Positions 38,727 through 51,319 of a DNA stretch of 64,000 nucleotides are shown one piece after another. Every line of letters begins with the position of its first letter. Positions within the stretch are counted from its first letter, which is position 1. The translations under genes were made by a program, and so were the position numbers. Below the pieces are notes generated by a model. It ran no database searches and was not told the DNA's origin. It saw only the letters and a list, made by a program, of their open reading frames with translations. Origin of the DNA: Erythrophleum ivorense. Lineage: Eukaryota > Streptophyta > Magnoliopsida > Fabales > Fabaceae. The stretch spans positions 5,399,001 through 5,463,000 of the forward strand of contig JAIUCV010000002.1 of NCBI GenBank assembly GCA_026724425.1, in the 5' to 3' direction.

Positions 38727-38862
38727 TGTTGAAGGTTGCCCTTGGCTTTGTGCCACAATAGCACCACCCCCTGCTTCTAGGCAGAGGGTTAGAGATTCGA
38801 ACTTCCACTCTCCAGCAGGTCATTCCACTTCCTTTGTAACCAAAAAAATAATGTTGAAGGTT
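38727..38862 (+). mobile_element. SINE with 11-bp target-site duplication
   Basis: The 11-mer TGTTGAAGGTT occurs at 38727-38737 and 38852-38862. It encloses about 114 bp of GC-richer sequence with a B-box-like motif (gagattcgaacttcc), a possible A box (tggctttgtgcc) and an A-rich tail (aaaaaaataa) directly before the second duplication. Orientation is plus by tail position. Short length and perfect duplication indicate a relatively recent retroposition. Confidence 0.78.
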
Positions 38863-39058
38863 TGGATTCAAACGTGTACCCGGTCTCTTTTATGGTGCTA
38901 TTGAAGCCATAAAAACTTCGTTTAGACTCCCTAGGCATGGAGCGCATAATCTGGACATAATACGTGCTTCCCTCTTTCTACCAAGTACTGTAAACAAAAT
39001 GACTTGCAAGTTGCAAGTGAGGCCAGTATGGTAGAGATGCGTCCCCTCTGTATGAATA

Positions 39059-39565
39059 TTTAAATGTTACATTATTTTTTTCTTTATAGTTTTATTCAAT
39101 TTTTTAATTTCATCCTTATATTTTAAAATTTCATAATTAGGTTATTTTAATTTTAAACATCTTTAATTTAATTATTATCATTAAATATTTGTCAATGTTA
39201 AATTTTTATTGACATAGATAATTATGTACTATTTTGACATTTTGAATATATGCAATTTAAATTAACTTATCTAAATCACGTAATATAAGTTATATTACAT
39301 GCTATACATACGAATTAATTTTATTTCATTATTTATTTTTACCCCTTTTATTAGAATAAATAATACATATTTAAATTGTTAAAATAACATATTGTTGGTT
39401 ACATCGTCAAAATTTTATAACACATTGATGAAAATTTAATAATATGGATTAAATTAATATTTTTTAAAACTATAATAATTCTATTATAAATTTTTAAAAT
39501 TTAAGGACCAAATTAAAAATTGAATAAAATCATAAAAATGAGAAGAATAACTTAACTATATTTCA
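39059..39565. repeat. Foldback/MITE-like element
   Basis: The left arm (about 39085-39235, 'tttattcaattttttaattt' then 'catccttatattttaaaat') recurs inverted at about 39400-39545 ('attttaaggaccaaattaaa' side). About 160 bp separate the arms. It is AT-rich and non-coding; exact ends are unclear. Confidence 0.5.
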
Positions 39566-40119
39566 AATAATGGATACAGATTACTTACCCAAATCTGCCA
39601 TTTTGCTGTTGTCCAAATAAGGAACCCTCCGAACCTAACCATATCTAGCTGTGCCCCGCTTATGATGCATAATTATTAATTGGAAAAAAAATGGAGAAAT
39701 ATATAGAGTTAGCTTCCTATGGCTAAGTGGTGTGCGAATTAGGGATTTGAGTGAAGGTTTTGAAATTGTAATGCTTCTCAATGGAAAAAACAAATACAAA
39801 AAGTAAGGAAAGAAAAAGACGTTAAGATTTTTATGGGCAGAATGGGTTGTAGGGGAGTGCCCTTTTATAAGAATCACAGAATAGAAGAATGGGGTTGCGT
39901 CATGCGTGGTGTTCGTTCTAAATGGTCGATGAACGTCTCAAAGTGGTTTAGTGGTAAACACCCACAAAAAATGATCAGAAGGAAAGTTATGGGGTTATCT
40001 AATCAGAAGCGCTGAAATATATATACATGGATTTGGATATATAGTTGCGAATGTTAATAATCTTACTCCGCTCTAGAAATTCAATAACCTCTTGAGATGA
40101 AAACTACTCTATTGTTTAT

Positions 40120-42328
40120 TCACACCACCTCCCATTCTTTCATTTTGGGTCTCGATCTCTCCGTGGGTTCTGGTAACACCGTCTTCCTTTTGCTAATATT
40201 ATTACAGTTACTAGTGTTATTGTTTTGATTGTTGTCATTGTCGGTAGGTATGAATTCTTGTTCGCATGAATTGTTGAGGGATTTCAGAAAGTAGGGCTGA
40301 AGCTTCTTCAAATCTGATAGCTGAAGAGGCTTCAATAGAAACTCCTCTGCTCCTCCTTCCAAGCACCTATTAATCAAAATTTTTTACATTATTTTGAATT
40401 TCTAGTGAAGATCCATATACTTTAAGTACATGATATAACGCATATTTTTCTTGTTTTTAATTGTGACAAAGTAATGTATTATACTCGTAACTACGCAATT
40501 GCCAAGTTAATTCAAATGAATTAAAATGCAACTAATCCCAGTGAATTTTAAAGATTTAATTCTTTTTTATTTTTCTATGAAGATGTTGTCTTTGGATGTA
40601 AGGGAAGAGAAGATGAAAAAGGGAGGAAATAATAATAATAATAATAACAACAACAACAACAATCTCACATGCTGATTCTGGAAGGTTCATTTTCTGATGA
40701 CATAATGACGACGGGTATATCTTTCCAAGAAGATCCCTGCAGCAGTAAGCAATGTAAGCGGAAGATATATAGAAAGAGAACGACAAAGAATAAAAAATAC
40801 AAATATACAAAAGATAAGAGCAATCTTTGATTTTGAATTCCGAACTTTTTCCTTTTCTTTTTTCTTTCTTTTTACAGAACTGGGGGCATTCATTTTGAAG
40901 AAAATGTGAATGCTAGCTGTACATAAACTTTTCGTGGACAGGTCTGAACCTTTGAAAACAAAACTGTTTTTGTAAGTGAAAAATGGTAGTGGACAAGTGA
41001 ATGACATGAAGAGCACTGTATATGCTGTTGTTGATATTCATTAATCATGGAGAAGGGGAAGGGACACTGTGGATATATAATAGAAGCAAGGCAAAAAGGA
41101 AGAGGGGGAGTAATATGGGGAAAATGTGTTTTGAGTTTGACCTTGACTCGTTTAAGTAAATCGTAGCCACTCATCCCAGGCATGCAGTAGTCTGTCATGA
41201 TCATATTTACTTTTATTCCCTGCATTTCCACAACATTTAACAGTATTTGTTACTATTTCATTTAATATCGATCCTCACCACTAATTGAACCAGCTATAAC
41301 AAAAATGGGCTAGGCTAGCTATACCTAGCAGCACCCATCAAAACGACACCTCCTATCTTTTTATACAACAGAATTAATAGGCTTCGCCGCTTCGGTCGAA
41401 AGTAATATAACAAATAAAAGCTACTACGGTGCATGGAAAAATCTCCCTCTATTTTTTTACAAAAAGCTATATAACCTATATAATGGGTTTTTTCTTTGAT
41501 TAAATTATATTTATATATATACACTTGCAGATTCAAATGCATTTTCCAAGAATCTAGCTAGCACGTGCTCTTGATTGTGATTCTCTTGTATGGAGAGGTC
41601 AATATATATATATGGCTATGCAATGTAGGGGGGATATTCCCAATTCACATCTGCAACCCCTTATCAGCATCTTCAGTTCTCTATGCACTACCTATATCCT
41701 CACCCCAACTTTATCCCAGCTAGTGGTATTGAGAGACATTGTAAAGACTAGAATTTTATGACTTAGAGAGAGAAAAAAAATAAAAATGAAAAAAAGGAAT
41801 TTCTGTTACTGGAAAATTAAACACGTTGTTTTAGCAGAAGAGAGATTTGTATAGGATTAGTGTCCCAATAGGCTATAACATATAAATAAGCTACAACTAG
41901 GCAGGCTCAAACGTAGTAGTAAAAACGAACACCCTCAGATTGCAGTCCCAGAGAAGAAGAAGAAAATGATCATTAATTACCTCATGCTGGGGTGATTGAT
42001 CAGGAGAAGAAGAAGATGATTGGGAAGTAGAGGAAGAATTAATATTATGAAGGTCATCAAGCAGACCAAGGTATTTCAAAGCTTTGTCCCCAGAGTCCAC
42101 GAAGGTCACTGCGTAATTGAATAAACACAATTACACACAATTCTGAGATATATGCAGGAATAATTATTAAAACACAGAGTATTTTTATACACCTTTGCAT
42201 GAAGAAACTGTAAGGAGCCTCTCCAAAAGTTTTCTGTCGATGACACTATCATCCACTGCCAGTACGTGAAAATACTCTTGCTCTTGCTTTCGGCTATCCC
42301 CAACCACAACCTCTGATTCAACCGCCAT
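40120..42328 (-). CDS. Type-A cytokinin response regulator, ARR8/ARR9-like
   Basis: Receiver-only response regulator that takes phosphate from histidine phosphotransfer proteins and dampens cytokinin signalling. Five minus-strand exons: 42328-42193, 42108-41981, 41219-41142, 40736-40669 and 40366-40120, in phase, 218 residues. Receiver landmarks: FHVLAVDDSVIDRKLLERLL (acidic pair Asp26/Asp27), IMTDYCMPGMSGYDLLKRVK (phospho-acceptor Asp98), IPVVIMSSENEPSRI, and EEFLLKPLQLSDL (Lys149). A Ser-rich insert (residues about 69-86) sits before the phosphorylation site. The short tail has Asn/Gln runs and ends in TERSRPKMKEWEVV, recalling the STDRSRP end of ARR8/9. There is no Myb/GARP DNA-binding domain, so it is not type B. 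Intron 4 opens with a TTG/TTA triplet repeat. Confidence 0.94.
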
Positions 42329-42363
42329 ATATGTTAATTACTCTCGATTCCTCCCTCACAGAC

Positions 42364-42372
42364 TTATATATA
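42364..42372 (-). promoter_or_regulatory. Candidate TATA box of the response regulator gene
   Basis: TATATATAA on the minus strand lies about 40 bp upstream of the ATG. This would leave a very short leader; a second TA run at 42418-42430 is an alternative. AT-rich context makes the call weak. Confidence 0.25.
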
Positions 42373-44867
42373 GTCTCTCCTGGGTATGTGCATTACGACA
42401 GAACCTCAAAGCAAGTAATATATATATATACTGTATTCTAGAAATAAGCGTGGGGTTACCATCAAGTAGAATCCATTAATTATTCTTTTTTCTCTTTTAC
42501 TTTGTAGAACAGAAGAGGAACCACAAAGTCCACAATTCACGCACAAAGAAAGGAGAGAAAAAGAGGGAGAAAGATGAATGAGAATGAGAGGTGGCAAGCC
42601 TTTTTGTAGAAGTGGGTGGATGCATGTGAGAAACACTATAGTGCCACCGTGGGAGGAATGAAGGTAGATGTCATACTTGTAAATTGTAGTAGGGCAGTAT
42701 AAGAAGAGCTTGACTTTCCGAGATATGTATAAAATAATTTTTTTTTATTATGGATCATATATAAATTTTAAAGTAATCTAATAATAAGGAGTCTTAATCT
42801 TACTCTTCTTTGTAATATTAGCCTAGGGTGTGGTTCATGCTGAAAAATCTCTCTCTAGATTTTTTCTATCGCGTTGGTACAACCACCCCACACTGTGACA
42901 CTACTTTCTCTCTCATTTCCCTTTCTTTTGGATTTTCTTTGATTGCCTACCAAAATCCTAAGATCTTTGTTGCCATTCCATCATCATCATGATGCAAAGT
43001 TACAACCTTGATTTTGGGTGTGGATAATCACTTTTAATTTAACTGATTAAAGTGCTATTACTTTTCCTCTTTCCCTACAGTTGTGGGGGGCTTTATTGTC
43101 TTCACCTTTACCTTATTTTATAGTTGTTCTCTATTTTCATTTTGCCATTATATACACACCGTGGTCTGCATTAATCTAGTAACATTCTTTGTTAATTAGC
43201 TTGAAATCTGATTTTTTTCCATTTAACCTCATATTCAAAAAGATAAATAAATTGTTTTAGTTTTAAAGCGAGTAGTACCATAAAGAAATTGTTACTTTTT
43301 ATCCTTTTGGTTACAAAGAACCCATAAAATTTTGAGAATTAAGAGTGAAAAAAAGAACGGAATAGAATTGAACTCAAATATATCAGAGTCCTTTAAAACA
43401 CTTATCTTTTAAGGTATTATCACTTGAGTTAAAAATGTTGGACCAATACTTGTTTTATTTTGATCTAAAATATATAATGTTCCTGGAATTTTTTTCCTTT
43501 CATATTTGAATGCCACTTGCTCAGTCTAAATAACTCATATTTCTCATATAACTTCATTAAATTTCACCCGATATTCCTAGTTGTTCCCTTATCCATTTAT
43601 CTCAAATCCCACAAAATTTCTTACGAAACTGTCCATGTGACCCACACTATTTGTACGTTAAAATATGTTTCATATAAGCACAAGGGCCTTCTTTGTAGTC
43701 TCTGAAAACATCATATTGGTATATTTTGTTCGGCATGTTCTTCCTTATTGTATGGGTTAACAGATCACACAATCAACATGACAATTTAAATTTTGAAATC
43801 TGAAAATCAAAGACAAATAAGAAATCAAAATTACTAAAGCACCACTGTATCACAAGCTCATCTAAATATTAAACACATTACATTAATCAAGAGAGTAGTT
43901 CTGCTAATGTTAACTTGCAATTTTGTAAAATAATAGTATATAGGGGGACCCCAGGAAGTAAATTATTGAAATCTTATGTGGGTCCAAGCAAATATAATCT
44001 TTTGTGGGGTCTCTTTCCCCTCCTGCTATAGATCTCCCATATTTCGAATCTGCTCCTATCGAGGGTGTCCAAAGCAGAAAGTTTTTCCTTTAGGGGTCAA
44101 ATTGTTCAAAATCCTTTATTGACACTTGAGTGCGGGCCCCAATTGTTGTCTGCCACGTGTTACTTCTTTCATGCATAGACCGAATCATACGTCTGACAAT
44201 GAGGACCATGTCCTAACGTGGTTGCACATTAACCGTCAGATCACATCACCATCATCCCATCTACAATTATTCACTGGTTTTTCTATTCCGCCCCCTCTTC
44301 TTGTTCTTACTTTGTGGTAATTTCTGGTTTTTTTTCTTTAAGAGCAAAGGCAATAAAAAAATTGAATGAATTGAACCTATTTAATTATATATATATATAT
44401 ATGCTTTTTCTATGGCATCAAAGTTGATCAAGATGCAGTTCATGATGAATCTTTTTATAAAATGAGAATAGCTAATCTCTCACAAAAGCATTGAAAACCT
44501 AAGTTTATTGAAATTTTAAGAGGTTGTTCATTTAAAAATGTTTAGTTGCGGCCCGCAGCAATTTCTCAAATATATCTCTTCATTCTGCTATTTGTCAAGC
44601 AAAATTTATGCGGCTAGTGTATCATCTTTGCTTTCTTTCTTTCATTCACACACACATACACACACATATATACAAATTTCCAAATGTATCACTTCATTCT
44701 GCTATGAGTTTTCGTCCAAATTAAATAAATAAGTGCACACTTTCTAAGAATTGCATACTAGCTATATTGATGCTCCACTATATTTCAAACAAACTTCTAG
44801 GTCAGGGCCCTGCAATTTCTGCAGGAGTAGTCTATCATCTTCTCTTTCTTTTTTCTTTCTTATTTTC

Positions 44868-44912
44868 ACTCACTCTCACACACACACACACACACACAGA
44901 CACACATATATA
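44868..44912. repeat. (CA)n microsatellite
   Basis: An interrupted run of about 12 CA units followed by TA units. A shorter CA run occurs at 44645-44668. Confidence 0.85.
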
Positions 44913-45492
44913 TGGATATGTATTTAAATAACAATTTTTAATATCGTCACAGGTTTTCTTTTTGGTCTGATATATTATCACAGGTTGTTGAATGAACATT
45001 ACTTACAAAGGTTGATTTTGTCGCCCAGATCAGAATATCTTTTCTTTACTTATTAAATATTTTAAATTCGATTTCTTTGGTATAATAGTTTTCACAGTTT
45101 GGTGAGAATTTCAATCCTAATAAGCTTAAACTAATCAGAAATTAACACACAAGCCTAACACTTTTGAGGTTTCCACACAATTGCTATATATTTATATATA
45201 ACCCACGTCAACGTGATAAGGATTAGATTCCTACCTAAATTTGTCTTATCGATCATTAAGGAGTCATATCAAATGATAGGCTGTTTCTAACAATAAAATT
45301 TGATTTTTTTATCACTATTTATTATAATTAACCAATTGGCCAACCTGAGACGCAGTTTCATGGCTGCCCTGTGACTTGAGTCCACCCAGTTGATGAACTA
45401 CCACCTAATAACACTATCACGCTTCTATGGCAGTTGCATGTAACTGCATGGGCCATTGCTGTTTAAAAAATTAGAGAAAGAAGCAACCTCCC

Positions 45493-45838
45493 CTAAAAAC
45501 TTTGATTCATTTATACATGGTCTTTTGAACTTTCAAAACAAAAAATTAAGTTTTTTCAACTTTCATACTAGAAAATAAATCTTTTTGTCGATTTTTTTTA
45601 ATAACGTTAACTCAAATAATTTTAGACTATCTCATAATTGATATGACAAGCTTTTATTTTGTCTTTAATATCATCATGCGAATTATAAAAAAGGTTGTTG
45701 TAGCATTTGAGTTAATATTGTTAAAGAAAAAATAGATAAAAGAACCTATTTCTTAAAACTTAAAAATTCAATAATCTAATTTTTAATTTTGAAAAAGCAA
45801 GAAATTATTTATAGATGACTTAAAGTTCAGGGAATTTT
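45493..45838. repeat. Foldback repeat, arms about 110-140 bp
   Basis: The left arm (45493-45615) with 'ttgaactttcaaaacaaaaa', 'agaaaataaatctttttgtc' and 'aataacgttaactcaaat' recurs in inverse order and orientation at about 45695-45838, leaving a spacer of about 80 bp. It is non-coding and probably an old MITE. Confidence 0.55.
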
Positions 45839-47286
45839 TTTGTTATTTTTCTAAAATGATTAAACCATGTCTAAAACAAAATCCCATTAATTAGTTCATC
45901 GTCCTTAATATCTCACAAGATCACATCACATGCACCCAAAGTACCCCATTTATGCATGAATTTCAAAAGAAGTAAAGGTCACTTTATATATACACTAACT
46001 TTATGCAATTTTCCCTCCACATCCAATTTCCACACTGCAAATAGAAAAAGTGAATTAAAGTCTATATGCCGTCTTTAATCAAGATTTCTTGTTTCTTACT
46101 TACATTTTGCAACTGCATGCCAGTTAATTGAGCAATCAATCAGCTGAGTTTCTTTTTCTTTTTTTTTTTTTCCACATTCATTTTGATTTGGGTAACAAAA
46201 TGTGGGACCATGCATCTCCCACTAGATAAAACGGATAATCTTGACAGATTACTGCTTAAATTAGGTCATGCCCTAGTCATACGAGATTTCCCTAGATCTT
46301 GCTGCTGGGTCCACTCCAGAATTTGGCCATGTCCCTTTAATATTGTTCTTTTGTTTGTAAGCAAATTTCCACGGGATGGCCCAACCAACCTTTGGGAATT
46401 TGAAATATTCACTCACACTCTTCCTGTCCAAGTTTCTTTTGGTCAACTAATGAACCTTATTTGGGTTACAGTAACGACAAAATCACAATTTTAAAATGCT
46501 TCTTTTCTACCATAAAAGAAAGATCATGGTACTTAATTAATGCTTACAAGGATCCATTCTGATTTATCTATGATATTCTGTGCTCCTTTTTTCTTTCTTC
46601 TTTGGGCTTTCCCATTACAAAGAAAAGGATGGACTGAGCCTAATTAATTAAGATCATCGCCACTAATTGGGATGATTTGGTAAATAGGTTAATAATGGAA
46701 TCGTGACAGCTAAACCTGAAGAAAGTTGAATATTGACGAAGACGAATGCTGAATTTAGAATGGACCAACAAAGCTAGCTAGCCAACTCTCAGATTTAAAA
46801 TTCAGGTGAGAATGGGATAACATTTTAAATGCGCGCAAAGGAAGATAAGGATCCCCTATCAGAAGTTCATTTTCAATATACTTCCAAAGTACTCTATTAT
46901 TGTAATTTATATACTGTCATATAATTTAAATTTATTTTAGTTAATAAGTTTTATAATTTATTTTAAAATTATAATTGAATTGAATTCAAAATTTTAAAAG
47001 AGAACTCCTTATTTAAATATTTTCCCCTAATAGTAGTAGAAAACTCTTCTTTGGATGGGGCAAACTACTTTAAGAAATTAAATAAGCCATCCCTCCATGA
47101 TAATGCCAGGGTTTTGATAATGCCATAATGGCGTCGGTATCCATTATTCAGCATAACGTCCTTCCACAGAGAAAATTAAGAGATCATATTTCGGTTTAAT
47201 CTATTTTCCTAGAAAATAAAATGACCATAAGTTTATTATCACAGTATAATCATTTAAAACATTTAAGTATTATTTAGATTGGTTCT

Positions 47287-47287
<1 letters not shown>

Positions 47288-47317
<30 letters not shown>

Positions 47318-47318
47318 G
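47288..47318. repeat. (CA)n microsatellite
   Basis: About 14-15 uninterrupted CA units, flanked by unique AT-rich DNA. Confidence 0.9.
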
Positions 47319-48834
47319 TACCCCTAATACGGTAAATGATTATCAATTATTGTCCTCCACATTCACGTCTTTCGATACATTATCATTTGTTGTTTGCATG
47401 CATTTCTTTATTAATCTCATTAGTTTATGATTAATTTTCCTAAAGAACAAAGAACGTGGTCTGGGGCTATACAATTAAGGCATGCAGATATTGATAAATA
47501 TGAATGATATATCCATGTAATTATAATTAATTAACATCACAATTATAAATATATCCGATATATTATTTTACGTTTAAAAGAGAAAGGGAAAACTCCTAAT
47601 CAGTACGAAGATCTTGCGTCGTTCCCACTTTATATGAAATCAAAAACCCATCTGCGACAAGTTCTGCTTTCTCAAGTTACGCATGATCATTGAAGATCTC
47701 GTGTTTAAAACTCTGACAACCCCACCAAAATCGAAGGTCAGTTAGGTAAGAAACGTTGTTTTCACGGTAAAGGAATGAATGGCTTTATAAAACTGTGACA
47801 TTTATAAGGAAAAAGGTGAAAGAAATTAAACAAGAGAAAAACAACTCAATGGAGGGGTCCCCTTCATTAAGCTGATTATGTTGTTGTTTGCCAAGATTGG
47901 ATAAATGGCCAGCCTCGCAAGGCACATGCATGCCGGTCCATATCTTTCTTTGCATATTAAAGCAGAGTTCTCATGTGGACCATATCAATCTGAGAAAATC
48001 TAATCTTCTCATACTGAAGTATGGCTTTTTGAAAAAAAAAAAACAAACAATAATTTTTTCTTTTAAAAAAAAAATTGTAAGTTTTCCATTGGTTTATTCT
48101 TATGATAAAAAAAGTGGTAACTAATAGGTTGACATAAATTACAGTGTTTAAAATTAAAGTGAGTTTACTGTCTTGAGTTTAGTTCCTATTCAATTAAAAT
48201 AAAGGTGGCAAAAACATTTGAGAGCTTTTGCGATATACGGGTTGATGTCTGAGAATTAAAAATTCAGCCTTGCAAGAAGAACTGAAGTCCAAAGCTTGTA
48301 TGTGAAAGGTTGTAACTTTTAAAATCTTGATGAATGGTCATGGAGACTGTACAAAACCCGGCCATGATCTCATCCATTCAGGCACTGCCCCTTTTCATAT
48401 GGGCACAACAGATACAACTGAGGATCTGAATTTTACAAGAAAGAAATTGCTTGGATAATAAAGTTTGCATGCGCATGGAGCCTTATCTTTGATTTTTGGC
48501 ATCTAAATTATATTGAAATCACAATCACGGCTACCTTCTATATGAATCTGGAAAGGATTGCAACAAAAGATTTGAGAAAGGAAAAGGCAACAACTTTTAA
48601 TGTAAAGGCTATATTATGTAAATCGTGTTATTCAATGGTAAAGAGTATGCTTTCTTTTTGGCCGATTGATTATGAATAGTTAATCAGTCCGAGATTTATG
48701 TAAAATTATATGATATATACATATATAATTATATTAAACTTTTCATTTACAATAAACAAATTCACTAATGATTGAGTTATTAATTAGTTGCAACAAATTG
48801 ATCACTAGTTGAGACTTTAAAATATGTGGAAGAT

Positions 48835-48860
48835 TAATATATATATATATATATATATAT
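48835..48860. repeat. (TA)n microsatellite
   Basis: About 12 uninterrupted TA units, 35 bp left of an AT-rich MITE-like element. Confidence 0.85.
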
Positions 48861-48894
48861 GAAAGTTCAACTATAAAAGTTCAACATTTTTAAT

Positions 48895-49105
48895 AAGAAA
48901 AAATTTTATATACATCTCTTTATATCTTTGTTATTAGATTTCTCAATTAAAATATTACAAATATATAATTTTTACAAATAATTATATTATTTATTAATTA
49001 AACTATATATTTATTCTAATATTATTAAAAAATTATATATTTATCATATTTTAATTGAAGAAACTTAATAACAAAAATATAAGGAAATACACTTAAAACT
49101 AATCC
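48895..49105. mobile_element. AT-rich MITE, copy D (best preserved)
   Basis: The ends are clear inverted copies of about 65 bp: left 'ctttatatctttgttattag' then 'caattaaaatattacaaata'; right (reverse strand) 'cttatatttttgttattaag' then 'caattaaaatatgataaata'. It is about 205 bp in total and has no coding capacity. It defines the family also present at 8715, 12365 and 21590. Confidence 0.65.
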
Positions 49106-51119
49106 TTTTAATGATTGTATTATTGAAATCCTCTTATTAATGAATTTTGGCTACAACTCTTGGTTTGTATATCAAGAATTCTATATTATATAAAAAGAAT
49201 AATGATACTAAGAACTCTAGAATATTATATGTTTTTTTTAATCTATGATACAATTGTTATTAAATATAAAATAATATTTATTAAATATTTATTTAAAATA
49301 TTAGCTTATTTAATAATTGATAATTTTTTAAAAATTAATTTAATTTTTATGTAATTAATGATTATAATTATAATAATAAATATGATGAAATAGATAAATA
49401 ATTGTTTTATATTTAATAATAATTAATAATAATTGTATCATAATTATGGATGTTTCTGGCTTCATAACATCACCACTCAAACGTGGGAAGGTTTGAAAGG
49501 TAAATTAAAGAAACTTATTTTATTTGCAATTAGGATCTTCTTCCAATCTTAAAATGCTCTTGATAAATATAATTTTACTCTATTTCATTATTCAATTTAA
49601 TTGATTTGACTGAGACGCAAAAAATGATTAAGTTACTCTTAAAGCATCTTATTTTTCATGTAACTATCTTTTAGATCTTTCTTGCATCTTCATTTAAATT
49701 TCACTTCTTCATTCATAAAATTTGATTTGAACGTCAGACTCAGAATTTACCACGACTGGAGAATTGAGCAACAGCATTTATTCATCTGCTCTCATATCCT
49801 ATCATCACAGTTCAATATCCCATATATTTAAGTGTGAAATTCCACGAGTAAATCGATTCCCACTTCTGAATCAAATTAATCCTTCATTTATTGGGAAATC
49901 TATTACCATCTTCTATTTACATGTGAGTATAGATTAAGATTTAAAATTCGCTCTTAAGAGATTGTAGGGAATTCTGACACTCATTAAATCGAACTACACT
50001 TGCTTCATATATACGTTGGCTTTTTGCTTGCATATATATGCATAGGACTTTACATTTTATCTTTCTAAAAAAATTACATCAATTAATGAAAATTGATGGG
50101 GAAAGTTGTCAACTACGTAAACTCAACGTTATATATTTATTTAACTACAATTCATGATGCGAACGAAGAACTAATGGAGGACGCGTAATTTAGGGTTACT
50201 AGCCAAAACCTGGCTAAGGGAGCCCTCGTTGAAGAGCCAAGTCCATTAAAGGCCCAATGACAAATTGTACTGCCTTTTTAAAAAAGAAAAAACCAAAGGG
50301 TTCACTGAAGAGTTCACTTCAGTAATTAAAAAAAAAAAGGGACACAGATGCCATACGCAGGAGGTAGTTGGCGTTGGTTTACAACAAAAACGGATTTTGT
50401 GTAGAAGGGTTCCATCTATTTAAAAAAAAAATATATATATATATATATCGTACGGCCTGTATAGAGGGCTGAGATGCTTCAAGAGGAACAGCATCAGAGA
50501 ATTCGGATTGATTCACACGCATGAGCGAAAATTTTACATTAAATAAAATTAGAGTAGTGAGTAGAAATATAACGTCAAAGTTATTTATATAGATTAGCTC
50601 GGTGCAGATGAGTCCTAACATTTATTCTCTGAATATTTAAAATTATTTTGATATATCCCACATCTTAGGGACCTTAATTAAACACTCATTTTTGTGATAA
50701 CTGATAGTTGTGATCAATGACCACCAATACATTTCAATCGATTCTTTAAAGAACCATGAAAAACAGGGTGGGGACCTCGCGGCAGAATGAAAAGAAGCAT
50801 CCATATTTTGTTTCAGCTTGTTTAGATTATAAGGAGCAAATGTACACTCACAAATTTGCATGTAAGTCTATACGGCTATATGCATTCATCTATAGCAAGT
50901 AGTTACTTCTAGCCGTGGCGAACAGGACACACCAGAAGGGCAGAGTTCGCCATGACAAGAAACATGTTGGTCGCAGCGACATTGTGGCTATTTACTCGAA
51001 GTGTGTAGAGGTCATATGGGCCGCTGCAAGAATGTTGGGGCCATGAAGAGAAAGTATTTTGGCCAAATGGCCACAGCGAAGTACAGCTAAATTTTGAAGA
51101 ATTCGGATTTAAATTGTAT

Positions 51120-51319
51120 TTTATAACTTGTAGAATGTTTTAAGAGTTTTTTATTATGTAAGCATAGGTATTCTAAAAAATCCTTCTGTGTAAAAGAAAC
51201 TGTAGGATGAGGGAACTCGAAGAGAAAAATTCAAATCTCAATAAAGAGAGGCAGAGAATTTCTCTTTATTTTCTTTTTTCAAAATTTCATAGTAGTCAAG
51301 TTGTCTTCAATGTAGATAT
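51120..51319 (+). other. Possible older LTR fragment, left of the Copia insertion
   Basis: Sequence with 'ataaagagaggcagagaatt', 'tagtagtcaagttg' and 'tcaatgtagatat' looks like the U3/R part of a plant LTR. It continues after the Copia element at 58089 as 'aatataggtcaaattagttg' and 'aaccacgatgtcaat', a typical LTR end. If so, the Copia element inserted into an older LTR. This rests on pattern memory only. Confidence 0.4.

Larger units (their letters stand above)
36464..40119. other. Intergenic region between APX and response regulator 3' ends
   Basis: About 3.7 kb between convergent genes. No exon chain was found; ORFs at 37904-38107, 39635-39877 and 39833-40015 have no recognisable family and no splice partners. 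It contains TA runs near 37411 and 38149, a SINE-like insertion (38727-38862) and an inverted-repeat element (39059-39565). Confidence 0.55.
42373..51319. other. Gene-poor AT-rich region
   Basis: About 9 kb without a supported gene. ORFs at 44126-44320, 46183-46494, 47888-48124 and others lack splice partners and known motifs. The stretch at 44040-44290 is GC-richer and has a G-box (CACGTG, 44154-44159), so it may be distal promoter of the response regulator. CA and TA microsatellites, one foldback repeat and one AT-rich MITE copy are present. The last 400 bp resemble an old LTR. Confidence 0.5.

Noticed and set aside
50890..51070. GC-richer block with gene-like composition before the Copia element
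   Set aside because: No long frame or splice chain in any direction, and no recognisable family; may be part of the older LTR element.
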